The notes below the pieces were generated by a model that saw only the letters and a program-made list of their open reading frames with translations, was not told the origin of the DNA and made no database searches. 58,562 nt of DNA from Branchiostoma floridae (Eukaryota > Chordata > Leptocardii > Amphioxiformes > Branchiostomatidae). Shown piece by piece: positions 10,405 to 21,300 of the stretch (its first letter is position 1; each line of letters opens with the position of its first letter). A program made the translations under genes and the position numbers. The stretch is from assembly GCF_000003815.2 (NCBI RefSeq), contig NC_049981.1, positions 2,286,140-2,344,701 on the forward strand. Direction: 5' to 3'.

Positions 10405-12180
10405 GCCAGGACGGAAAACGTTGTTGAAAACGTCGTTTGTTTTTTCAAGACAAATGCAGCGTCGAGATTTTTGCATATTGGCGGCAGCTATTAAACGTGT
10501 ATTCCCCGTGTATAAATCTCTCTAGTTCCGACCTCCCTCTAAAGTTTAACTACAGTGCATTGCTTCAACTACAGGATGTGATGTCGTCTGTTCTGCTGTT
10601 TTGACTTTTTGTCACTCAGTTTTCGTGTTCTGTAAGAATTTGTTTGAACGATAGGCGCTGCAGGAGGGTGGTAAAATGTTTCCGTTACGTAACACCGCGC
10701 CCTTCTCTTTGTCTAGAGTCATTCAGCGCCACAATACTGACATTGAACTCGTCAGTTCAGTGGCCGTATCCGTTACCGTCTTAGCAATGCCGACGAACCA
10801 GGCTTTTAAACAGCGAGGTTGCCACAGTTCACCACACTGTTCTCGGAAACAGATAGATTTTTCCTGGTGAAAACATTTTCGCTAAAATCTTCTAGGAAGC
10901 GGAAACAGCCTGAATTGTAAATGTAAAGGAAATAAACTGTGAAGACTTTTCTCAGCTAAATGTACATTTAGCGGAATACACTTTACTCTAAAAAGTTGAT
11001 TGAATGTTCTAGAGTTGTTTTTTGTGCTAAAGCTCTGTTAAACGTAATTCCTTAACATAGCTGGTGCTGTCTTTTTATCTATATGTAGGCAACTTGTCCT
11101 AAATCATAGTTTAAAATCTTTATATTTTCAAGTTGGAACAAAGGGATATTTTGTTGGGGGTGGAGCTGGCCAATCACTGATCTACAAGAAGAGGTAAGGC
11201 TTCGGCTGGCTTTGACGTCTTTTTAAGCGTTTTATCGGGCTTTCTTTGTTAGGTTTTCTTTTTTATTCTCCAGCCAATTCTTTGCTAAAAAGAAATCCTG
11301 ACAAAACAGAGAAGTTCAATAAAAAAATGTATAAAAAATCTTTACAAGACGCCAAAAATAGGTCGAAGCCTAACCTCTGCTTGGAGAGTAATCCGATCAC
11401 TTGGCAGTACAGTATCAGGTTCCATTTCCATAGCAACGTACATGGCCTTTCAAGTAGAGAGGCTGTTGACCCTGACCCATAAATGAAAAAAATCTGACAA
11501 CCTATTCCTCGTAACATCTACCGGCACAATTGAGCAGACTTTTTGTGAGAACACTTATATTTAGTTATAAGTGAAGAAAAACTTCATGACGACCTGCACA
11601 CTGTGAAGAACTGGACTTTAGACAGAAAAAACTTCTCACTGTATCAAACAGACTTTTCGGAGAAAAGAAACGACCAAAGCACTATTTTAGTCGTTTATTC
11701 CCAGGGCTGTCGCTCTTATGAATCACCAGTAACGCACTATCAATGACGTGTACCTAACTCATCATTACAAATGTTGTATATAGTTAACGTCTGTAATTTG
11801 TGATTTAAAGAAGAATTATTAGTCAACTTTAAGAATGTTTTAAAATTGTAATAACTTTTCAAACAATGTTTAATAATGAAGCTTGTACACACCAACACAA
11901 TTCAGGCTAAAATGCCTGCAAAGTGGTGATTTTTAATAAAGTTCAAAGTTTTAATATACATGCACATTTAGATATTCTTAATGGTTAGAAAATGTGCTAG
12001 CAAGCCCTTCATTCGTCAAAAATGAGAATGTTTTAATACAAACAGCCAGGCGAAAAGATAGAACACAAATACAACACACCTACAACAGCAATAATTAATG
12101 CTTATATTCTAGATCGTACGACTGCTAGTGAAGCTGCAGACACGGGTCGCCTCTGTAGTCAAAGTTACCTGTATCGATAA
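10405..12180. other. Repeat-rich spacer, no gene seen
   Basis: 10676-10870 contains blocks like the dispersed repeat (ggccgtatccgtta, aaacagcgaggttgcc). 11240-11510 contains another relative (ccatttccatagcaacgtac) and a 19-bp match to the lipoxygenase promoter region at 11372-11390. 11930-11950 has an aataaagttcaaagtt tail typical of retroposon 3' ends. No open frame looks coding. Confidence 0.55.
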
Positions 12181-12187
12181 TACTGTT

Positions 12188-12308
12188 ATTGTATATTGTT
12201 TATTGTATTGTTACCAGGGCTAGCCCTTGATAATAGCTTTCGGCTAGTTGGGTACCCTGGCTGTATCTCATTATTATACAGCCGAATGAATAAATCAAAT
12301 CAAACAAT
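12188..12308 (+). repeat. Retroposon 3'-end-like fragment
   Basis: It contains 'accagggctagccctt', a short hairpin-like stretch, and then 'cagccgaatgaataaatcaaatc'. A stem followed by (AAT)n-rich tandem units resembles 3' ends of truncated LINEs. No coding part is attached, so the family is not assigned. Confidence 0.45.
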
Positions 12309-12454
12309 AAAACCGTCGCTATGGCAATAGTTTTTAGTGCCACACTTATTAGTCTGTGACCAGAACCTCTGGTCGACAGACTTTTAGTTTTGTCACGTTG
12401 TCACGCAGCTGTATCTATATGTTCCCATTGTCTGAATTCTATGTGGTTTGGCAG

Positions 12455-13080
12455 GTCCTCTGTACTGAGGTTGACGATGATGCACGTGATTTTTTTTTGC
12501 GGCAGGTGGTTTTATTATGGATGTTATAAAAATAGCACCCCTACAATTTGTTCGTCTTGCGGTGTTTTGGTCCAGATCCTCTGCATGTGGGTCATGATTT
12601 AATCGGATATTGTCAAGCAGATGCGTGGTTTTATCTGATCGTCAAAGTTATTCGCGTTCGCATCTGTATTTGCATGTTCCCGTTGTCGCATACGTACGTT
12701 GTTTGGCAGGTCCTCTGCACTGAGGTTGACGATGATGCACTTNNNNNNNNNNNNNNNNNNNNNNNNNNNNNNNNNNNNNNNNNNNNNNNNNNNNNNNNNN
12801 NNNNNNNNNNNNNNNNNNNNNNNNNNNNNNNNNNNNNNNNNNTTGAGCCTTGCCATAATAGAATATAGCAAGCAGATGCGTGGTTTTATCTGATCGTCAA
12901 AGTTATTCGCGTTCGCATCTGTATTTGCATGTTCCCGTTGTCGCATACGTACGTTGTTTGGCAGGTCCTCTGCACTGAGGTTGACGATGATGCACGTTGT
13001 TTTTTTTTCGCGGCAGGTGGTTTTACTATGGATGTATATAAATATCACCCCTACAATTTGTTCGTCTTACGGTGTTTTGG
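12455..13080 (+). repeat. Tandem repeat array containing an assembly gap
   Basis: A block of roughly 105 bp at 12637-12742 (includes cgttgtttggcaggtcctct) recurs almost exactly at 12891-12998, and a diverged copy lies at 12452-12485. The copies sit on both sides of the N run 12743-12842. The true copy number is unknown because the gap lies within the array. Confidence 0.85.
12743..12842. other. Assembly gap (100 N)
   Basis: Exactly 100 N, a conventional gap of unknown size, inside a tandem repeat. Confidence 0.99.
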
Positions 13081-14000
13081 CCCAGGGCCGCTTTGACAGT
13101 TGTTCACCTTTCTCGAAATATGTTGGATTATGATTTTACCATACACACAAGTTGACAGTTGTTCACCTTGCTCGAAATATGTCAACATCTGTGACCAGCT
13201 GTGACCAGCTGTTCATGTTGTCAACAGCTGCGACCAGCTGGTCATGATATGTTTGAGAACTTCGACCTATTTTGAATATGACAGTATCACCTATTTATGG
13301 TAATTTTATGTAGCTGCGGGCCAATGCCCATTTACGCTTTAAAGGAGCATGGTTGGTACTTTTATTATGATAATGCTGTCTTCATGTATACTTATACCTT
13401 CAGCCTCTTGTTATGGTTGTAGTAATGTCAGAAACCCAAGTCTGCCAAGACTTAGCCTAAATAGACAAAGCTGGGTGAACGCACTACACGATGAAGCGTG
13501 TAAGCCATATTAGAAATTATAAAATTACATCAAGGTCCTGTTCATACTTATTACGTCCATAACAGAAACATGTTAGTACTTGGTGCGTCAGTCTGCATGT
13601 CGGTCTTGTAGCACTTGTAGGTGTGTCTTCTGTGAATGTGCCTGTGTATTAGACCACCCGGTTACTTATCGTCACCATAACTTTAGACTTTGACTACATG
13701 TTATCTCACAATCCATACTTGTTTAGGTCTTTAACATTAAGATTCACATGAAACAGACATATTAAGCAACTTTAGATAAAACGATATAGTTAACACCATG
13801 AAAAGAATCATTATAGGATATAAGCACGACGTCACACACCAAAGAAGACAAAACAAGCAACATATACCAGACCGACGTCACAGACTATGTTACCTACGGT
13901 CACTTGTTTGTATTTTTGTTCTATCCTTTCGCCTGGTTGTATGTATGAAGATTGTTTTCCGCGATGGATGTTTGTAGGGCATTGCTGTTAACAAGTATGG
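13081..14000. other. Intergenic, no gene seen
   Basis: It contains a short local duplication (gttgttcacctt...ctcgaaatatg at about 13098 and 13155) and repeated gaccagctg motifs near 13190-13240. There is no coding signal. Confidence 0.5.
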
Positions 14001-14350
14001 ATCAGATCGATTACAATGCCGTATCAGTTTACATTTCCATGGCAACGTACATGAACTTTCAAACAGCGAGGTTACCGAAAACCACACCTAAAACAATTTT
14101 TCAACAATCTGCTATGTATGGGAAGGACTATAAAAACTTTTTCTCGGGAAAATAACTTCTAACGGGAAATTTAAGACTAATATTAACCGGATGTGAGGCA
14201 GAAAGAACCTGACTTGTCGAAAATAAGAACTGTACCGATGCCTTTTGAAAAAAGCTAGTCTCATATCAGACGGATCGGGTAATCGTTGTTTCATTTGTTT
14301 TACGTTGAAATGGAAAAACTTGACTAGCCCTTTGACTAGACTATCGCACA
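14001..14350 (+). repeat. Dispersed repeat copy
   Basis: Shares ordered blocks with 15290-15620 and 5770-6420: gccgtatcagtttacattt, ccatggcaacg, aacagcgaggttaccg, then 'tctaacgggaaa'. It is non-coding; the short open frames on both strands are shadows. Confidence 0.65.
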
Positions 14351-14499
14351 CGGAGAAACAAACGCACCATCCTCATTCCCCAAGCAAGAACAAATAGACT
14401 GCAGAACTCTTTTCTCCATAAATCAATCCTTACTTCACCTCCTTGATCAAACTGTACAATCAGACAGTAGACCCGACTATGCAATAATGGGTACATGTT

Positions 14500-14640
14500 A
14501 TGTCAGGGGTGCGTATATTTATTTGTATTTAATTGTAAATATGAACTTCATTAAGACCGCCTCCCCCTGTGTGCATGTCTAAAATGTTGATGTCTTAATA
14601 AAAGAGTTGAACTGAATACAGACCGGTTGTACATGTCTTG
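14500..14640 (+). repeat. Retroposon tail-like fragment
   Basis: The stretch 'taaatatgaacttcatt...gatgtcttaataaaagagttgaactgaat' has the AATAAA-rich, short-direct-repeat character of a LINE 3' end. No coding sequence is attached. Confidence 0.35.
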
Positions 14641-15218
14641 CAGAGTGTGAGTCAGCAGCCACAGTTGTCTTTAAATTGGCGTGACTATGTGAGCCAAACA
14701 TCAATTAAAAAACGCACTCTCCTTTTCTGGTCGGAAATTACATGTGAAAATGGAAAAGATGAGCCGATTCCTTTTGTGGAGAAACTTGTAAGCGTGGAAA
14801 CTTCACAGCCTGCACACAAGAGAGGTCCTGACGTGACATGTTTTTAGGGTTTAGGGCGCAATCTACAACTTATCATAAAAAAGAAAAACATTTGTCTGCG
14901 TATTGGCTTTGATGTCCTCTTTTATATGGCGCCCTGTGGACGGCAACTGAACTGCAGACGGCTTTTGCGAAATAAAGCACATGTATACAGGAACTGACAA
15001 AATTCACTGTTGACATCATACAGTCTCAAATCCGACATACGCCAAAGCCCGGGGTAAAGTAACACAACACAGTTACTCCTGCCTGCCTCTCACATGCCTG
15101 TTTCTACCTGGTCGTTTGACTGTACTGCAGGTACTTTATATACCAGCGTCTTATAAGCCCGAGGTTACAGTTCAATAATATGCTCCACTAAATCTCATCC
15201 CAGTGGCCCTTCCTGACC

Positions 15219-15221
<3 letters not shown>

Positions 15222-15250
<29 letters not shown>
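15222..15250 (+). repeat. (CA)n microsatellite
   Basis: About 14 uninterrupted CA units. Confidence 0.95.
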
Positions 15251-15252
<2 letters not shown>

Positions 15253-15287
15253 ATTAAAACATGGGGTGGGTGGATCTGACAGATCAC

Positions 15288-15620
15288 GTGGCCGTATCAG
15301 TTTACATTTTCATGGCAACGCACATGACCTTCAAACAGCGAGGTTACCGGAAACCACACCCACAACAGGTGGCTTTAAGAAGCCCTTTTCCCGGGAAGAA
15401 ACTTATAACGGGAAAAGTGAGCCGTCCTTTTTTTTTGTGAGGAAAGTTGTACGAGGAAGAACTGTACGTGCGGCCGGCTGCACCAAGTGAAGAGCCGAAC
15501 GTGAGGCGGGGACAAACTGCACCGACGTCTGACCGTGTCTGACGAACTGGTCGGAGGAAAAACGGAACAGAAGTGTTCTGGAAACGGCAAGTCTCCTTCC
15601 ACACAGATCAGGTACTCGTC
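15288..15620 (+). repeat. Dispersed repeat copy
   Basis: The best-preserved member of the family seen at 5770-6420 and 14001-14350. It starts with gccgtatcagtttacatttt and ends with a caggtactcgtc block. Its open frames do not resemble a known protein. Confidence 0.65.
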
Positions 15621-15943
15621 AGCTCATTTGATTTGGTTAAAAGGGTTTGAATTAAGTAATAGTTAGACCACGGGACGATTCTTCTATGGGGAAATAGGGC
15701 CGCTCCGTATATTTTAGATATTCCGTAAAAAATAGTTTGTTTTTTTAATTATCCTCTGACTTGTTTTAAGGTTCCTGGTAACTAGTGAGTAATGTGTTTG
15801 TCATGTTGCCCATCATGGGTAATTTGTTTTTCTGTATGATAATGTGTGATACGGACAAGGCAGAAATGTCACCCTCTATATGAGAGGCATTGGTGGGAAA
15901 TCCCAAGTCTGGTAACACCCAGCTCAAACACTCCCCCCTCTAC

Positions 15944-16034
15944 GCTAGCGACGCACACCACGGTTACTAAGTTAACAAAATGTCGTTAACTTAGCTACCG
16001 TGTAACTTAGCAACCGTGTGCGTCTCTAGCGTCA
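15944..16034. mobile_element. Short fold-back element
   Basis: Left arm (ctagcgacgcacaccacggt, from 15945) is complementary to the right arm (accgtgtgcgtctctagcg, ending near 16031). An inner gttaac/gttaac pair lies between. It is probably a MITE fragment or a local palindrome. Confidence 0.65.
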
Positions 16035-16074
16035 TAAGAGATATCACGATCCCCTGTACAAACCAACTTATTTC

Positions 16075-16250
16075 TAGCGAGATTTTTGAACAATACACAC
16101 AACGAAAGGTCGTTACTTGGGGAGCTTTCGATACTGCACAGCAGACAGAACCTTGCCCACTCTGAAAATGCTGCAGATATCGTTTTCAAAGTGTTTTGTT
16201 TTTAAGGCGAAAATTGCAAAAGTCGAATGAAGCGGACAGATGTCTGTCCT
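16075..16250 (+). repeat. Repeat copy homologous to the LINE target
   Basis: The block 'ctgcacagcagacagaacct' and the following sequence parallel the joined flanks of the LINE insertion (6968-6987 plus 10405-10470). The LINE therefore landed in a pre-existing repeat of this kind. Confidence 0.6.
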
Positions 16251-16839
16251 GACGGTAGAAACTCCCCGTTGCTAGGGAGGCATCAGGCTACCACGTGGTC
16301 GACACGAGATTCATAAGCACTAGTAAATTATACCTATTCAGCAAAATTACGTTGTTTCACATGGCCAGTCCACTGGCCAACATTTCTGAAAAACTTTCTC
16401 AGGCTGAAAAGTGTTGCCCAAATCCCATCCAGCAAAGGAATTTAATGGAAGCGCATTGTAAAACATTAGACAGCGCGCTAGCGACACGTGTATGTTTTGT
16501 TTTGAGCACAACACATTCGGCGTCTTTCATCCTTCCCGGTCTCAATGGTTTGCCGCACCCCCCAAGTTCATATAAAGGTCAATTTTCACAAAGGGCCTGT
16601 TAACGCTTTGTGGGAAATGTTTATTGAAACTTGATACCAAGAAGGTAGGGTTACGCGCAGTCTACTTAAAGAACTCCTAAGCTCCAGAAGAGAGTATTTT
16701 TTCCGATAGATATTAATTTTAGGAACTAAAAAACACATGCTACTTCTGACAAAAGTTAGGTTAAACATGGCCGACATTTGCTTGAGAACAAATACAGCAT
16801 ATTTCAGCCATCTCCCTCCCCAAGCAACAATAGACTGTT

Positions 16840-17300
16840 CCAAAATTACCCGTGTGCAAAAATGGAACACTTTTTCTTAAAAGTCACTTCTACTAATGAC
16901 ACGTTAGCCCAAAAATGAATCTTACAAAATTCCCAGTGCAAGAATGGACTCTTCCATTGCACCCCATGTGAATTTGCACAATAGACCAGTACATAAATAC
17001 TCCCACTGAAAACATGGCCCTTTGAATATAATAAGAAACCCAGTTTAAAATTGAACTTAGCCAAAAAAGCCCCCCCCCCCCCCCCCGTGCATGAAAAGGT
17101 AAAATAGACCAGTCCAAAAACACTTTCGCTAAACATGGAATATTGAATCATTACCCGTCCAAAACTAAATTTGAAAAAAAATCCCCCCTCCGTGCAAGAT
17201 TGAACTCTTCTTGTGATGCCTCTATGTAAAGTGGCGCAGTCCAAAAATACATCCGCTTAAATAGGACTTAGACGTAATCACCAAATTCCAAAAAAAAAAT
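16840..17300 (+). repeat. Diverged ~125-bp tandem repeat
   Basis: Units containing 'agaccagt...aaa.ac...aacatgg' recur at about 16981, 17105 and 17232, with a weaker one near 16841. A 16-base C run at about 17070-17086 interrupts one unit. Open frames on the minus strand follow the repeat and are not credible genes. Confidence 0.55.
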
Positions 17301-17609
17301 GGATTTTAAAAATGTTTCGTTTGAAAGATGGCGGACGCCGGGCGAAGAATATCACTGTGGATCATTCCACTTACAGTGGGGGCGCAAAACCCTCTGTTTT
17401 CAGTCGTTCCGTTTAAGTACGACTTGAATTGAAATAACTTTTATCTTGCCATCTATCTTACGTTAATCTGTGTTAACGTTATTTTAGACAGTAAAGTTTT
17501 TGTTTGAACACAGAAACGCACCATCGATCTTACCAGAAGGAGCCAAATCCCACCACCACCACCCACACCCCCTGCAATGTTACTGGATTCCCCTCTGCTG
17601 GGCAGATTC

Positions 17610-17835
17610 GTATTTTCTTATTGGTTGACGTTCGGTGTATCTATCAGTCTCATTGGTCAGAGTCCTGTGTATCTGTCCTTCTGATTGGTTCATTATTTCA
17701 AAAGTCATTAACAACAGGTTGTTAATGAAACTATTTCATTCCGGTTGTTAATGATTTTCCATGTGTTACAGCGTCATAACCAACATGAAATGGGGCCTTC
17801 TGATTGGTCCACGTCCCCTGGCTATATGATAATTA
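17610..17835 (+). repeat. Dispersed repeat, copy 1 of 2 in window
   Basis: About 200 bp shared with 20918-21110, including 'ttggtcagagtcctgtgt', 'gttaatgattttccatgtgt' and 'ggccttctgattggtcca'. Repeated attgg pentamers are prominent. It is non-coding. Confidence 0.75.
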
Positions 17836-18261
17836 AGGTTTAAAAGATGATTGCGTCATGACAGTAGAAATAAGATCAAATGAGATATAAAAAAACGATT
17901 TTTCTTAACAAAAAGCCTGATTGGCCATGGCTAGAAAAAGAACTTGCGACACTTTAAACGAGCTTAGGGCTCTCTTCAACGGGACACTAGACTTTTATCC
18001 GTGATTCCCTGCACAAACTAGCCCGTTACTTTAACTTTGTGTATAACGTTTCCTTTCTTATCTTTATTACAGTAGTGGATTATGTCTTCCCCGAAATGTG
18101 TCAACACGTGTTTTACTATATCAACGGTTTGATTCTTTCATTGGGGTAATAAGAATTAATTCATTATTGGGACAAAAAGAATTATGTCCAAAGTCACAGA
18201 AGAAAACGGTGAAAATAGAAAGCCCGACAAAACAACCGCAGCCGAACCTCTGCTTGGAGAG

Positions 18262-18269
18262 TATAAAAA
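18262..18269 (+). promoter_or_regulatory. Candidate TATA box of the lipoxygenase gene
   Basis: TATAAAAA lies 39-46 bp upstream of the start codon at 18308. Initiation 25-30 bp downstream would give a 5' UTR of only about 15-20 nt. The 19 bases overlapping its 5' side (18245-18263) also occur at 11372-11390. The assignment rests on spacing and motif only. Confidence 0.45.
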
Positions 18270-18307
18270 TTACTGTTTTCCAGAGCAGACCGAGTAGCAA
18301 AGCAAGA

Positions 18308-21300
18308 TGGGATCGGGGTCGTCGGTGCCTTCCAAGGTAAGTTACAGTCATTGTCATTGAGTGCGGGGCGTCATATACTGCCTAGCGTCTAATGCTAGGC
18401 GTTTGTTGTTGATCTTTTACAGAAAACAAACATATGGTGCTGACATATTTTCGGAAATGCGTTATCATATCCATCCGGCCACATTCCCATCACACAAACC
18501 TCGGTGATTCTGGTCTGATGTATTTACCTCCATGAAATTCATGGAGGTTATGTTTTCACCAGCGTTTGCGTTTGTGTCTGTCTATGTGTGAACAAGATAA
18601 CTCAAGAACGGCTGGACGGATTTATAGTTTCATACTTGGTGTGTTGGTGAGGTGTGATGAACACTGGAAATGATTAGATGTTGGGCCTCCTGGCGGCTTC
18701 CCTTGGTACTGCAGCGCAGCTTCCGGGTTTGCTATCTCGTGTTCTGAACAAGCTATGGTCACAATTTTTAAGTGTTAGATAGCAATTTTTAAGTGTTACT
18801 TGTGCTCAGTAAGAAGTGACATGAGTTTGGGCCCCCTAGCGGCTAGTTATAGGATAGCAGGGGCATTTTGTCAAGTACTTCTGAAGAGGATAACTCAAGG
18901 GAACAACGGATTTTCATGATTTTTGGTATGTAGGTACCTTAAACAATGTTGTACAAGATGAAATATTTATTATGCAAAATAGTAGTACAGTTGCATAATT
19001 AATGAGAATATTCTATCATAGCAGTTTTTTCAATGTATCTCTTGTCCCGGACATACTATGGTCTTGGCATTTGACTGGTAGATAGCTTTTAGCGTCATAA
19101 CAAAGTGGGGCAAGTTTCAGCTCCCTAGCATTTAATTGCGTAACTACAGGGGCGTTTTTGTCAAGACACTCCAAAGAGGATAACTGCAGAAAGGAACGAC
19201 GGATTGACTTCATTTTAGGCACGATGTGATATGAATATACATTTTATGCAAATGAGGGCTTAATTTGCATAATCAATAAGGAAATTGTATAATTCCATTG
19301 TTTACACTTACTGGACTTGATTTAATGTAACAGATGTAAATTATGATAGGTGGAACATAAGCAGATACCAAACATGCAAATGAGGAACTCATTTGCATAA
19401 TATATACAAAAATTATTGATTAATGATTAAATGATGGAAATTTTATACTTCACATGGGTACGTTAGTCATTTGCATAAGATTTACAAAAGCTCTAAATAT
19501 TTCATGGAGGTATGAGGTCGCCGAACTCTAGTTTAACACTGCACTGTTTTACCGAACAGGGCATACTGGTGAAAGCAAAGACGGGGAACTACTGTGGAGG
19601 GGGCACCAATGGAACCATCTACATCGATCTCGAGGGAAGCACAACAGCCCCCATCAAACTGGACGTGTGGTGGAGGGACGACTTTGAAAAGGGAAGCGAC
19701 CTGGAGTACGTATTACTGATACATTTTGTGTACATGTCTTGAGATGCCATGCATTGTTTTGTAACTTGCGCCCATTTTACCAGAAAGAAGACAAACAAGA
19801 GTCTGAAAACTCAAGCCTGCATGAAATATTTTGTCTTGTGATGATGCGTATGGTGTGTTGTGGGGTTGATATGGTTTTTCCATCATTGTTCTTATATATA
19901 TATATATATATATATATACCTATGGTAAACGGTGAGATCCACCTTTCTAGTGACCTCACCATTTCATTTTTATTTCCTATTGTTACACCCGCATCTGCCA
20001 CATATCCTTAATGCGTATATAATGGTTCATTCCATACAAAGGTGACCTGTGTGGATCTGTGCAGCCATCGGCTTCATATCCCTAATGTGTATATAGTGAT
20101 TCACCCCGCACACATTGGTGACAGGGGTGGATAATTGTGTGCGTGTCGTAATTGCAAGATTAAGAACCGTACGTACATGGCAGAACAATGCCCTAAATGT
20201 TTTTTTTTTATTCGTTGGTGTTCTTTTTATTTTAGGTTCAAGGAGAAGGGCGTTACCCTGCCAGAGCGGTTCCGTCAAGGTGACGGTTACCTGAGGGTGT
20301 GGCGAGATGATTCCTGGCAAGCAGACAATTGGTTCTGTCAGTCTCTGTCCATCCAGGACAAGTCAGGCCTGACTTATAACTTTCCAGTTAACCACTGGAT
20401 CAGAGCAGGTCAGTTCTCCCTCAACAGCTCTTAGGAGGAGCCATTAAGGTATCTATATATTTCGGCGTTAATTAATGGTTAATGACCCGCCTCGATGTGT
20501 ATATGCTGTGATAACGCATGGTCCTTTGCTAGTACCACCGAATGAAAGCACCGAGTGAGCGAAGGTTGTAGCAAAGGACCAGGCGTTATGACACCATGTA
20601 CACCGAGGAACAGGCGGTTCATTAGCGTTATTATCATATAGCCTACCCAAACTTGCAAACTCATGTATGACTCATAAATCCCTTGGTACTATACGCGTGA
20701 ATTCCTTTGTACAATTTCTGAAAATTCACATTTGTTCCTTGGTAAGTAAGGAGATTACATATTGCATTTCGAAACCAAAATTTCCACAGAAAATATTCGA
20801 AACATTGCCGTCTTGGCCTGTCAAACCTTTTACTGTACTGTAGTCATGATCATTCCTCCCTCCGGGGTCTGATTTTTCCTCCTTGCTCTGTGCTATTCTT
20901 ATTCATGTATCTCTCATTCTGATTGGTCAGAGTCCTGTGTGCCTGTCCTTCTGATTGGTTCAAGCTTTCAAAAGTTATTAACACACATGTTTGTTAATGA
21001 AATTATTTAATGCACGGCTGTTAATGATTTTCCATGTGTTATGGCGTCATCAACATAAAATGGGGCCTTCTGATTGGTCCATGTCCCCTGGCTATATGAT
21101 AATGCTCTTTAATAGCTAACATATAGGGCCTTGAAGTACACTTGTGTCCATTTCACACATTATACTATTATTGCAATGCCTACTTATTTTCTTACGGAGC
21201 GACATAGAACTATGAGACATCCTGTATTTCGTATTTCTTTATTATGAGCTGGTCCTGTTTATCATTTTGTTCCTGTGTTGACGTTAGTATATACTATGCG

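Noticed and set aside
15203-15604. Overlapping short open frames on both strands
   Set aside because: They fall inside a dispersed repeat copy, and the frames are not kept in the other copies.
16295-16603. 102-codon open frame MVDTRFIS...
   Set aside because: No recognisable domain, no splice or promoter support, and low-complexity neighbours.
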